Assembly (NCBI GenBank): GCA_948567375.1
Contig: OX419758.1
Location: 63,269,965-63,333,964 of the forward strand
Source: Lunularia cruciata
Taxonomy: Eukaryota; Streptophyta; Marchantiopsida; Lunulariales; Lunulariaceae
Direction of reading: 5' to 3'
Length of the DNA stretch: 64,000 bases
Under the pieces are notes generated by a model. That model did no database searches, was not told the DNA's origin, and saw only the letters and a list, made by a program, of their open reading frames with translations. The translations under genes were made by a program, and so were the position numbers. Within the stretch, counting starts at the first letter, position 1. Every line of letters starts with the position of its first letter. Below, piece after piece: positions 10,520-21,639 of the stretch.

Positions 10520-13350
10520 AAAGGACAAATTATTGAGAAATGGAAAGATGTGTTCAATGAATTTCAAGATATCTTTCTAGATAATTTATCCTCAAGTTTA
10601 CCACCAAAAAGGAGAGTAGATCATAAAATCAAGATACTTCCTAAGAAGACACCTCCTTGTAAGGCCTTATATTGACTATCACCTCATGAGTTGAAGGAGT
10701 GTAAGGCTCAAATCAAGGATATGCTATAGAAAGGAATTATCCAATACAATGTTTTACCATATGGAGATCCTGTCTTGTTTGTGAAGAAGAAAGACATGAC
10801 ATTATGTATGTGCATTGACTATCTGGGACTAAATCAACAAAAAATGAAGAAAAAATACTCTTTACCTCACATGGATGACCTGTTTGATCAACTCAATAGG
10901 GAAAAAGCACTTCACCAAACTTGATCTATGGAGCAGTTACAACCAAATCAAGATTGTGGAGAAAGACATATACAAAATTACCTTTTGAACAAGGTATGGT
11001 CACTTTGAGTACCTAGTGATACCGTTTGGTCTCACCAACGCACTAGTCACTTTCATGAGTTTGATGAATGATATATTTTTTCCATAGTTGGATAAATCTA
11101 TTATCATTTTCATGGTGACTTCTTAGTCTATAACACAATGATGATGGAGCACAAGAAATATCTATGAAAAGTCCTTTAGGCTTTATGACAAAATCAATTG
11201 GATGCTAAGATCTCAAAATGCACATTTGGCAAGTCTAAAGTAGACTACTTCAGGCATAGAGTAAGTGTAGAAGGTATCCAAGTATAAATAGATAAAATGT
11301 TGTTAAAAAATTGGAGTACTCAAGAAGATTAAGAGTACTCAAGAGTTTCTTGGTATTGACGAGGTTCTATCATCAATTTGTCAAGGACTCCAAGGTTGCA
11401 CAACCTCCAACGATATTACTTATCAAGGGAAAGAAGTGGATGTGGAGAACCTTTCAACAAATTGAAAGTCGCATTACTATGAGCACCAAACTTGAAATGG
11501 TATGACCCAAAACATCCAATCAAGTTGGCTAAAGATGCATAAGGCATCACAATAAGAGTAGTCCTACAACAAGAATTGAATGATAGATGGCACCTAGTTG
11601 CATATTTCTCTTGAAAGTTATGCAACTATCATACTACCAAACAAGAAGAGTTGGCCATTGTCCTTGCAACCAAGCATTGGAAGTACTACCTTGGCAAGAA
11701 GGCATTTGTAGTGGAGACAGACCACAAATCTTTAGTCTACCCCAAGACAGAGAAAGATCTATCTTGTCACTAGATTTGGTGGATAAAATGGAGACAACAA
11801 TTCAACAAGATGATCACATATGTGGAAGGCAAAAAGAAACTTGAAAATGCATTCATCCGAATGCTAATGGCAAAAATCTGGTGGTAGAGGTCAAGATGAA
11901 CCTAGAATTCTAGGCAAGAATTCTTATAGCTACAAAAATTGATCCACAAATTGTAGGAGCTCAATCATCCAAAGGCATAACCAATACACAAAGACTCACA
12001 TTTCATGATAACAAGTTATGAATTTAGGATACCACAAACATAAAAACCACCATCCTAGCAAAATGTCATGATCCTACCATTGCATGTCATGTTGGAGTGG
12101 ACAAGACCTTAAATGTTGTCAAACTCCATTACTAATGGCCCAAGAAGAACAACAATACAAGGGAGTACATTCAAAGCTATCTACTCTATCAACAAAATAA
12201 AGTTTCTAATAATGCTCTTATAGGACCTTTCCTTACTCTTACACAACTCAAGAATAGGTAAGCATGGATCTAGTTTTTGAATTGCCCAAGACCACCTCAA
12301 AGTTTGACTCCATTGTAGTCTTTGTCAACCAACTAGCACCATGTGACTTAAATCCTATACATCCTACCACCAACGATGTGACTACTCTACAATTAGCTCA
12401 ATTGTACTTAGTTGTAGTCTTTTCTCACCATGGCCTATCTCAAATGCTCATCATTAATAAAGCCACTCAGTTCATTAGTTTGTTTTAGAGAACACACTTT
12501 GGCATCTTTAAAACCAAACTGGCCATGTCCACGGCTTACCATCCACAAATTGATGGAAAAATAGAGTGGGTGAATTGTGCAATTAAGGACATGCTCTAGG
12601 GCTTCACCTTAGATGAGCAAGAGCATTGGGACACCTTACTTTCATTGGTAGAATTAGCCTACAACAATTCACTGAATGCATCCACACAAGTCACACCATT
12701 CTTCCTCATCTATGGAGAGCATCCTTTCACACCTTTGAGCTTGATGAAGACAAAGATTTTCCAAGTGGCTACCAAGGTTGACATTGTCAACACTTTTGTT
12801 TTTAGAATTGAATAGGTATGGAGAATGCTAAGTGCTAGTTGCGAATTGCCTAAAATTGACAAAATAATATATAGATGCATATTGTCAGCACATGGAGTTA
12901 AATATTGGGGATCAAGTCTAGTTGCCTACAACCAACCTCAAATTAGTTGGCCTTCATAAGCTCAAACCTTGTTTTATTGGGCCTTTTCCCATCCTTCATC
13001 AAATTGGCACAAGTGGCCTATCACCTCGAGCTACCATCATGCATGAAGATCCATCTTGTGTTTTATGTTTCTTTACTATGCAAATATGCATCCCAACTAC
13101 TCCACTTTCCTTCCATACAAGAAGTTAGACCTTGTTCAACACTCATTGATGGCACAAAGGAATATGAAGTTGAATGTATTCTCTAGAAACACATCCATGG
13201 TACCCACCATCCATGTGTGGAATATCTTGTACATTGGAAAGGGTATCCATTGTATGAGGTAACATGGGAGCCAATAACCAACTTGACCCATGCATTGGTG
13301 TTAGTGCAATCTTTTGAGCAACAACTTTGTAATGAAGATGTTATGTCTTA
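10520..13350 (+). pseudogene. Chromovirus relic E1: RT, RNase H, integrase, chromodomain
   Basis: On the + strand, reverse transcriptase remnants run about 10530-11330 ([13 protein letters not shown]; the catalytic box near 11100 is destroyed). RNase H is at about 11390-11860. The integrase core is at about 12060-12830 (STAYHPQIDG, then NSLNASTQVTPFFL). A chromodomain lies at about 13150-13325 with EYLVHWKGYPLYEVTWEP. The order RT-RH-INT-chromodomain defines the chromovirus branch of Ty3/gypsy; the chromodomain steers integration to marked chromatin. Many stops and frameshifts are present, and gag and protease are missing. Confidence 0.8.
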
Positions 13351-13364
13351 AAAGGAGGGAAAGT
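13350..13364 (+). other. Polypurine tract of chromovirus E1
   Basis: An AAAAGGAGGGAAAG run lies immediately before the LTR start at 13366. This is the expected place for the plus-strand primer of reverse transcription. Confidence 0.7.
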
Positions 13365-13365
13365 T

Positions 13366-13975
13366 TGTAATAGCAATAACTAGACATATTATCTAGAGAT
13401 GGAAATTCACTTTGTAATATCTAGAAGGATGTTATATATGGTAGACTAAGTAGATCAAATAGAGGTGTCACCAAAAGAGTATTCCTCTAATAGAGTAGGA
13501 GCCAAAAGCACCCTGAAAAATTTAGAGCCAATTTTGGAGGCCTAAACATATGAATTAGGCCTCAAAAATGGAAAGATTCCTCCTCCTTTGGACAAAAAAT
13601 CTTACCTTCTCCCGCCATTGTTTGTCTCATTGAGAGCTTTCAAATAGTACCTCACCTATATAATTTTGAATTACTTATAGGAAGATTCCATAAAGATTCC
13701 CTTTAGTCAAACTTGTTTGACCAACCAATAGAACAAGAACAAACATGTCACCCATCCATGCAACTAATCTAAAGGTGGAGTTTGCTGATATGTCATCAAT
13801 CCATATATCTGATCCAAGGGTGGAGCTTCCTTTGAGTGATCCTCTTTGCTATAAATAAAGATAAGACGCTCCTTTGGGGCATTAGAGTATTGAGTATTGA
13901 GTATTGAGTGTTCAAGTTTATATTTTCTCTCTTGTGTTTCTCTTGGGGGTTCTAGTGTCCTAAAAATATTAAACA
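13366..13975 (+). repeat. 3' LTR of chromovirus E1
   Basis: It runs from TGTAATAGC to AAACA and matches, end to end, the LTR at 56511-57109 and, inverted, the LTRs at 18974, 25281 and 14053. It follows the chromodomain and polypurine tract of E1, so it is its 3' LTR. Directly after it (13976) gag sequence of the methyltransferase element resumes, so E1 had inserted into that element. Confidence 0.82.
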
Positions 13976-14052
13976 AGGAGTGCAATACGTGCTCTTAGCC
14001 TAGAGGAATATTAGTAGAGTTGGACCCCAAAGAAGAGAGGGGGGTAGATAAG

Positions 14053-14621
14053 TCTAATATTTTGAGGAGACCTTACAAGAAAACATAAGAAAAGAAACAC
14101 AAAGCTTCCCACTCAATACTCTAGTGCCCAAAAGAACACCTTGTCTTTATTCTATAGCAAATAGGATTCACTCAAAGGAAGCTCCACCCTTGGATCAGAT
14201 ACATGGATTGGTGACATGTCATGAAATTTATTCCTAGATTGGATGCTTGCATGGGTGGGATGTCGGTTCTTTGATCAAAGAGAATCTTTAGGGAATCTTC
14301 TTGTAGAAATCTCAAAATTGCATGGATGAGGTACCATCAGAAAGCTCTCAATGAGACAAATAGCAGAAGTGGAATGGAAGGTCAGCATTTTCTTTCCCTT
14401 GGGATGAGAGAAACATTTTTGAAGCCTAATTCATTTGTTTAGCCTTCCAAAATTAGCTCTAGAGTTTTTAGGCTATTTTTGGCTTCTACCCTATTAGTAG
14501 AATTACTCTTTTGGTGACACCTTTATCTAATCTAACACCTCTAACACCTCTATAACATCCTTCCAGATGCTACTTAGTCAATTTTTACTTCTAGATACTA
14601 TGTCTAGCTATTGGTATTACA
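14053..14621 (-). repeat. Solo C-family LTR, minus orientation, nested in M relic
   Basis: It starts TCTAATATTTTGAGGAG (decayed TGTAATACTCTGAGGATAGG) and ends GGTATTACA. It interrupts the gag frame of the M relic: the M-like frame before it (VELDPKE.. region) continues after it (SFTLL..LQTTSM). The locus at 57110-57250 has the same junction without this LTR, which shows the empty site. The flanks ATAAG and ATAAT may be an imperfect target duplication. Confidence 0.78.
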
Positions 14622-15589
14622 ATAATTAAGATTATCCTAATTTTTCACACTTTTGAAGGCATTACAAACAACATCAATGGCTCCTAGATGTCCTTGTGAA
14701 TGTGTAGTAGGTGGTGATGTAGAGCATGATGGACTAAATACTAGTCAACCACTTATTTCTATAGAGATTGTGTCTAGTACAATGTTAGAGCCGGCTTAGT
14801 TGATTATACACTCTCCTTTGTTCTTGGCCAATGACATGTTTACATGAGAGTTGATCTCCAATGTTTTGGTTGGCTGCCTCTTTTGATGGTAAGAATGGTG
14901 TGATTCTTGCTTCTAGAGCAGAGGTGGTCATTGGTGGAGTAAACCTAGGTAAGGACCATGACATCCATTTGACTACTAGTAGCGTATGACAAGCAACAAT
15001 TGGTAGGTTGGAGGAGCTAGACCTATATTTGAGCAAGCTTAGTTAACACTTAGAGTTGTCCTATTGCATAACCAAAGTAGGATTTTTACTTTGGTAGGTC
15101 TATACACCATAGATGGTCTTATTAGACTCTAGTGCACATTCCCTTATGTTGGGAGAGGCTAAATTTGTGGGTCTTGGGCTATGGAAGACCAATGTGGAGA
15201 GGTGTCCATTTTAACTTCAAACATCTCTAGGGTGGTTCTACAAAATACATCCCATGGTAGGAGCTCATTGTCAAGATTTAGCTTGGTTATTTGACTAATA
15301 GTTTCATAGTAAGAGCTCAGGCCATTGCAATAGTAGCAAGGTCTTATGATGTACTAGTTGGTGGAGTAGTGTTATACTCCATGGGTTTTAGCATTGACTA
15401 TTAGGAGGAGATAATTTCCTCTAGATCAAATGAAACATATATATATTACTTGTCAATGCACTTTAGTAGTGGTAGTCTTGGCTCACTACAATCAAGGACC
15501 ATGGCATGATATCAATTTTTGCTTCAATAGTTTTATTAATTGTCCTAGTAAGTTATTGGAGTGGAACGCCCATGCAGAGGACACCCTAG

Positions 15590-15624
15590 TGCTAGAGTAG
15601 ATCACTTGGTGATCTACTCTAGCA
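15590..15624. repeat. Perfect inverted repeat, 16-base arms
   Basis: Arms 15590-15605 and 15609-15624 around a 3-base spacer, in the M2 relic between protease and methyltransferase. M has no equivalent inverted repeat. Confidence 0.95.
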
Positions 15625-17408
15625 TCAAGTGGTGTCTTACTATCCACTTTGGATGCTTGATTGTGGAGTTCTGATGAGACCTTGTAGCAACATATATATT
15701 AGTTGGCTTACTAGGCTTAGAGTGGAGTCTTTGTATCATCAATGGACCAATTTGAGTAGGAGCCTCCAAAGTTTATTACTTTGTTATCTTTGAATACCAC
15801 ACTTATTGCTTGTCAATATCTAGTGGAGTAAGTATGCCTATTGGATTTCTTTGGTGTTATCATACTAGACTAGCTATAGTATTGTTGGAAGATATATGTG
15901 TTTAGAGGTACTTGTATGAGGAGAGAGATGAGATTGCTAGATAACTCTCTCTATATCATCTGGCACACTTAGCTTATAGATATCCAAAGTTATTATTGAT
16001 GTTAGTTGTCAAGGATTACCAGAAGACCCTACCATCAAACGTTTCCTTGTTGGAAGTATAGGATTTGGAAAGACATGGTACCATTCATTTGGTGATTTTT
16101 AGATGTCCATGTTAGGGAATACATGTTCTAGACAAGGTCAAGGTCTATAAGATCCAAATTCTAGTATATTTTGGGAGATGCTATCTATATTGAAACATCT
16201 CTAGGTTCATTTGTTAGTTTCTCTAACATACATTTTGGAGAATGTCTCCTTTGATGGATGATTCTTAAATATGGGCAATGGCAAGTACACATCAAGTTTG
16301 GTCTTGGATTGGACATGCCATGTTCTTAGATGTTGCCAAAGTTTGATTACAAGCTCATTGTCTTTGTCCTGGTGGATGAAACCTTACCTAGAGAGGTTTT
16401 ACAACATACCTATGATGGTACTCAACAACCATCACATCTGACTATTGATGATATCTTGATATTGGATGCAAGTCTCAAATAGTGGTAGTGGTAACGGTGA
16501 ATCTTTTTGAGTAGCATACAGTAACTTTACTCACACTCATGATTTTCCCAAGCCCCCATGCTTTTCAAGAGGAATGTCTTGGACTTGTTTGGTACTCATT
16601 TACAATAGTAGTTGGTGGAGCTTAACATCAATGAGAGAGCAAGAAATGATTTTCCATATCAATATTACTACCATTTTAGCATTGTTAGAGGTATCCAAGC
16701 ATCAAATTTAGGTGAAGCTATGGACCTAGACTTTTTGACCTAGTTTGTGAGCCTTGGATTGATTGAGTAGTACTACATCATCACTAGGACACTTATGAGC
16801 TTTGTACCTATTGAGATGATTCATGCACATATTAGGGGTGATGGGTAGAGTGGGTATGGTATTCTTGGGACAAAATCAATGACTCCTAGCAAAAGTGGTC
16901 TAATTGGGGTACATCAAAGTGAGCAAGGTCTACTTGGGATACACCATTGCTCTACTTGGGAGGCAACTAGAGGACGTGTGGAGCTTGCAACTAGAGTAGA
17001 GTGAATTTTGCTCTGAGGTTGTGGACTCTAGCAATTGAAGGCATAAATATTGCTTTCAAGGCCTTGATATAGTAGCTAGTTAGTGTGTCTTCCATTTCTA
17101 TGTCAGTTACAAAGGATACTTGGGAGCCAAACATTGGACCCAAGCTTAAAAGAGGAGAAAGACAAAGAGTTTGGAGGTTCTTGAGGAGCTACACAAGTTG
17201 TTTTTCCTTGAAGGATTTAGGTACTCTAAAAGGACCTAGTATTTGGATTGAGATAACTAGTGCTATACTAGTTTTTTCAATGTCTCTACAAATATAATGA
17301 CATGGAAAGAGCCTTGATTTAGAGCCAAAGTAGAGACCTTTTTGATATTGATTTGGTGGAGATTTCACATGTATAGTAAGCTTTAGCTACAATGATGGTA
17401 GCCAAGAA

Positions 17409-17570
17409 GGTTGATGATCACACTAGCATGAGGGAATTCTCTACTTCTTGCTCCACTCCACTCTCATTATCTTTGGCTTCTTCTTCTAAAGACTCCTCCA
17501 ATACATGTGGTTTCTTCTTTGCCTTTTTGGCTTTCACCTTTGTTCTTGTGGGTGTTTCTCTCTTCAATTT
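17409..17570. other. Short unassigned spacer
   Basis: These 160 bases lie between the end of the M2 relic and the H LTR. A serine-rich + strand or Glu-rich minus-strand frame can be read, but nothing recognisable supports either. Confidence 0.6.
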
Positions 17571-18024
17571 TGTAAAAAACCAAAGAGAGCAATAGGAGAA
17601 TGGAAGACCAAAGAGTGGAATATCACATTGGGAGGGAGGAAAATTTGAATGCTTAGCATGAGCTTTGGTTTTAATATTTATAGGGAATATACAATGCTCT
17701 TGGGAAGCTTCTTAAAAGCCACTTTCTTAGAGTGCAAGCTAAGCTACCCGAGAAGTTTCCCAAGAAGCTTATTTTGAGAATCTTCCTACTTGGCATGCAA
17801 GCTAAGCTAGTCGGGAAGTTTCCCAAGCGGTTTATATCTAAAATCCATCTACTTGGTGTGCAAACTAAGAGTGAGGAAGATTCCTAGAAGCTACATCCTT
17901 GGCATACACAATACTTAAAAAATACCAAGAAGCTTCCTAGGTAATTCTAGAATATTCTTAGATTTCTTGGCTAATTTGGCATATTTTCTATTTCATTAGC
18001 CACTACTACTTCCATATTGTTCTA
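17571..18024 (-). repeat. 3' LTR of chromovirus H
   Basis: It matches the LTR at 48069-48559 across its length. Inside are three or four diverged units of about 60 bases, each with a GCAAGCTAAGCTA core followed by GAAGTTTCCCAAG. Minus-strand integrase and chromodomain sequence of H stops just to its right, so this is the 3' LTR of a minus-strand element. A purine-rich stretch on the minus strand (GCAGTGGAGGAATA) abuts it as polypurine tract. Confidence 0.72.
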
Positions 18025-18973
18025 TATTCCTCCACTGCTAATTGGTGATGTCTTCATTGCCAAGGAATTTTCAAACTCTTGTAGGGCTCTTGGTGTATTG
18101 TGGAGATGAGAAAGAGGCTCCCATGTAGAATCATGAAGGAGATACCTCTTCCAAAGGACTTTGTACTCAAGATCATTGGCGATCATGTTGGATGGTAAGA
18201 TGTGCAAGTATATGATCAACTTCATACTCCTCATGATATTTTTTAGGGATGGGAGGAGGGAGGAGTTGAGTGTGGGTCAGAAAATGACAATGGGTCAAAA
18301 ATAAACGGTTTGAGTTTGAAACATGGAAGACATGATGGATCTGTATATGACTAGGGAGAGCAAGTTGGTAGGCAAAGAGAGAAATAATCTGAGTAATCTC
18401 AAATAGACATATCCAATTGGGAGCAAGTTTGCCCTTAATTAAGAAAAAAGGTAGAGAAGCCAATACTTGCTTGCTTGGAATTATTGTAGGTAAACTCAAT
18501 AGTTACAAGACAAGTATTTGAATCAGTATGGTGAATATTGAGAAAAGCACATAGTATTTCCTCCAAAGTGCAATTTGCTCATTTTGATTGTCCATCAATT
18601 TGAGGATGATAAGCTATAGATAATGCAAGCTTGGTACCAAGCACTTTAAGTCATTCCCAAAATTTACCAATAAAGCAAAGATGTCAATAAGAGATGAGGA
18701 CCCTTGGCATCCCATTGTGCTTGAAGATAGTATTTAAGTAAATCTGGGCCAATGTTGGAGGATTAGTGATATCCATGGTAGTTGCCAAATGAATATGCTT
18801 ATTGAGCTTATCAACAAATGTTATGATGGTCATATGGCCCAGGTCTAGCTTTGGAAAGGATGTAATGTGTTCTAAGCTTACATGTTCTCAGCATGTAGAT
18901 GGAATTGTTAGTAATTGAAGAGTCTACTTGGCTTTTGGTTATTGGCCTTGGTGTGTTGGCAGCTCTCACAAAG
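18025..18973 (-). pseudogene. Integrase C-terminus and chromodomain of chromovirus H
   Basis: Minus-strand frames at 18173-18499 and 18022-18234 read through the integrase tail (LAPNWICLFEI.., then HIHHVFHVS-like) into a chromodomain. The latter is EEYEVDHILA, then LEYKVLWKRYLLHDSTWEPLSHL, split by a frameshift. The upstream integrase core is at about 18500-18970. The domain identifies H as a chromovirus. The gene is interrupted at 18974 by a C-family LTR and continues at 19696. Confidence 0.75.
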
Positions 18974-19695
18974 TGTAATACCCCGAGGATAGGAGACCTG
19001 AAGAGAAACACACCTTGAGAACACACCCTTTTGCACTCAAACTCCGATGCCCCAAAGGAGCACCTTCTCTTTATTATATAGGCAAAGCGGATCTCCTCCA
19101 ATGAAGCTCCACCATATGATGAGGTACATAGATAGGTGACATGTCAGCAAGCTCCACCCTTGGATTACTTACTTGGATGGGTGACATGTCGGTCCTGGTC
19201 CTATCTAGTTGGTCAAACAAGCTTGACCGGAGGGAATCTTTTAGGGAATCTTCTTGTAGGAATCTCAAAATCATGTGGGTGAGGTACCATTGGAAAGCTC
19301 TTGATGAGACAAAGCAAGGGGGAGGGAGGGCCATAATGTGTACATTTTCAAGGCCTAATTCATCCGTTTAGGCCTCCAAAATTGCCTTCCAAGATTTCAG
19401 GCATATTTTGGTTCCAACTCTATTAGTAGAAGTCCCCTTTTAGTGATACCTCTTTCTGATCTATTCAATCCATCTTGTGTAACATTCTTCTAGATTTTAC
19501 CAACCCAATTCTCACCTTCAAATCATATATCTAGTTATTGGTTCTAAGGTTTTCAAATCTATTTCGGTTTTTTGCCCTATTAGTAGAAGTACCCTTTTAG
19601 TGATACTTCTATCTGATCTATTTTGACCATCATGTATAACATCTTACCAAACCGAATTTCACATCTAGATCATATGGCTAGCTCTTGGTATTACA
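18974..19695 (-). repeat. C-family LTR inserted in H
   Basis: It runs TGTAATACCCCGAGG...GGTATTACA and is nearly identical to 25281-26013. The intact relative at about 7200 reads continuously across this site (CTCTCACAAGATTGG), so this is an insertion into the H integrase. It is not directly next to C internal sequence: about 985 bases of H lie between. Confidence 0.88.
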
Positions 19696-20680
19696 CAAGA
19701 TTGGACAAACTCTCAACCCTCTTGTGCCATGCAGGGCCACCAACATTGATGTTGTAGGGTACCCAAAGTCTGTCCACATCTATGTGATCAGCGATTGGTA
19801 AATCATGGGCTTCTTGACAGTACACACATCATAGATCACCCTTGGTTAGAACATAGATTTGATTCTCACAAAATAGAAAGTCTTCCTTGAAGGAGAAAGT
19901 GTTATATTCATTGTTGTCTGGTGCAAGAGGACATTGTGCGATTGGAAAGAAAGGCCTTATTGTAAAGCGGTCCTAAACTTGATTTGGACTTTTGAGTCAA
20001 TTGACATTGTTGTAATTGTCACTATGATGAGAGATTCAAGAAGAGTTTTCAAATCATGTCATCATGAAAAGACATTGGGGATGAAATGGAACATATCAAG
20101 CTTGTACTTAATTTTGATGTCAAATAATGGTTCTTTCCATTGATGATGTAGACTCTTCATATGCTCCAAAAGTAGTGTCTGCAACAAAGGTTTGTGATCA
20201 ATGCGTATGATCATCTAGTTTCCCAAGAGATAAAGGCTCCATAGCTTGGTGGCATATATTGCAGCTAGTTGTTTTTTATCTCAAGTAAATTAATTCCTTT
20301 ATATGGTGTTTATAGGTGAGACACAAAATTAATTGGATGTAACTTATTTGAAAATTCTTGTTGCAACATAAATCCACTAGCAAAGTTAAAAGTTAGATGC
20401 TTCTAACTTTGCCATTGGAGTTGTGTTGCAAAATCAACCACACAAGATGTTTGAAGATCATATGATTGAAGAATGGGTCATGAAAACTCCATATGCTTTA
20501 GTTTCTTAAATGTCATTTTGTGCTTGGTGGTCCATTGAAAGCTTGAGGTCATCTCCAAGAGATCAGTCAATAGTGTGGCCACATGAACATAATAGTGGAT
20601 GAACCGTCGGTAAAAAATTGCCAATCCACTGAATTCTTGCACTTCTATGGTATCCTCGGGAGTAGACCAATCAGTAATGC
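19696..20680 (-). pseudogene. H integrase zinc domain to RNase H, first copy of a duplication
   Basis: This minus-strand stretch continues H (integrase zinc domain near 19700-19860, RNase H toward 20100-20680). It is repeated almost base for base at 26014-26995. At about 20680 it is cut and joined to the truncated integrase of element C. The duplicated block including the preceding LTR is about 1.7 kb. Confidence 0.75.
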
Positions 20681-21465
20681 TTAGCGTTCTCCATCCCTTG
20701 TTGGATTCTAGAAACAAATGTGTTGACTGCATCGACCTTGGTAGCCACCGGACGGATCTTCATCAAGCTGGATGGTGTGAAGGGATGCTCACCATACATG
20801 AGGAAGAATGGGGTGACTTGGGTGGATGCATTCACTGAATTGTTGGACACGAATTCCACCAACGGGAGTAGGGTGTCCCACCTCTCTTGCTTTTCTAAGG
20901 TGAAGTCTAACATGTCTTCAATAGTGCGATTAGCCCACTCGGTTTGTCCATCTGTTTGTGGGTGGTAAGCTGTGGACATGGCCAACTTGGTGTTGAAGGA
21001 ACCAAAGAGGGTGCACCAAAACAAACTGGTGAATTGAGTTCTCCTATCGGTGATGAGTACTCAAGACATGCCATGGTGAGAGAAGACTGCATCTAAGTAT
21101 AATTGAGCAAGTTGTGGAGCGGTCACCTCCTTGGTGGTAGGGCGACATGAATCATTTTGCTGAGCCAGTCCACAAAGACCACAATGGAGTCGAATCCTGA
21201 TGTGGTCTTGGGTAATTCATAGACAAGATCCATACACACTTGTTCCCAACGATGTGTAGGAGTGGGGAGAGGTTGCAATAGCCATGCAGGAGCTTGATTA
21301 GAAGCTTTCTTCTTTGACAAAGTAAGCAACTACGCACATAGTCCATCACATCGTTGCTCATCTTGGGCCAATAGTAATGACGTTGGACTGCATCCAAGGT
21401 CTTGTCCACTCCAACATGACCTGCAATGGCTGAATCATGACATTCCGCTAGAATGGTGGTGCATA
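20681..21465 (-). pseudogene. Integrase of chromovirus C, C-terminus deleted
   Basis: Minus-strand frames show the zinc domain (21152-21409, DKTLDAVQRHYYWP then CLLCQ) and first catalytic Asp region (21123-21329, MDLVYELPKTTSGFDSIVVF). A final core block at 20671-21024 has STAYHPQTDGQTEWANRT and NASTQVTPFFLMYGEHPF. The frame ends at GMENAK, where H sequence begins, so the SH3-like tail and chromodomain seen in E1 and E3 are deleted. Integrase would insert the cDNA; this copy cannot. Confidence 0.85.
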
Positions 21466-21639
21466 ATTTTGGGACATTTGGAATCCATAATCTGCCATCA
21501 TGAAAGGTGAGTCCTTGGGTGCTGGTGATGCTTTGGATGATTGCCCTTCTACAATCTATGGATCAATTTTTGTAGCCGCTAAAATCTCTAGCCAGAATGT
21601 AGGGTTAATCTGAACCTCTGCCACCAAATTGTTTGCCAT

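Larger units (their letters stand above)
13976..17408 (+). pseudogene. Relic of methyltransferase-bearing Ty3/gypsy element (M2)
   Basis: This is a + strand degraded relative of element M, interrupted by the LTR at 14053-14621. In order it keeps gag end and protease (14622-15400, with RVVLLHNQSRIFTLVG against VVLLDNQRGIFCLVG in M) and the methyltransferase (about 15838-16760). It keeps motif I-like LDFFGVI, HLAHLAYRYPK, a CPC catalytic box near 16108, ILENV near 16228, and an FLDVAKV motif VIII stretch. It then enters reverse transcriptase (17085-17408, TKDTWEP..GPKL, then LVEISH and MVAKK). Dozens of stops occur; the Gln after the catalytic Cys is now TAG. It shows that protease-methyltransferase-RT is the family order. 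Confidence 0.85.

Noticed and set aside
18969..19700. Clean target-site duplication for the LTR at 18974
   Set aside because: Left CAAAG and right CAAGA do not match; the intact relative reads CACAAGATTGG, so the exact duplication is unclear.
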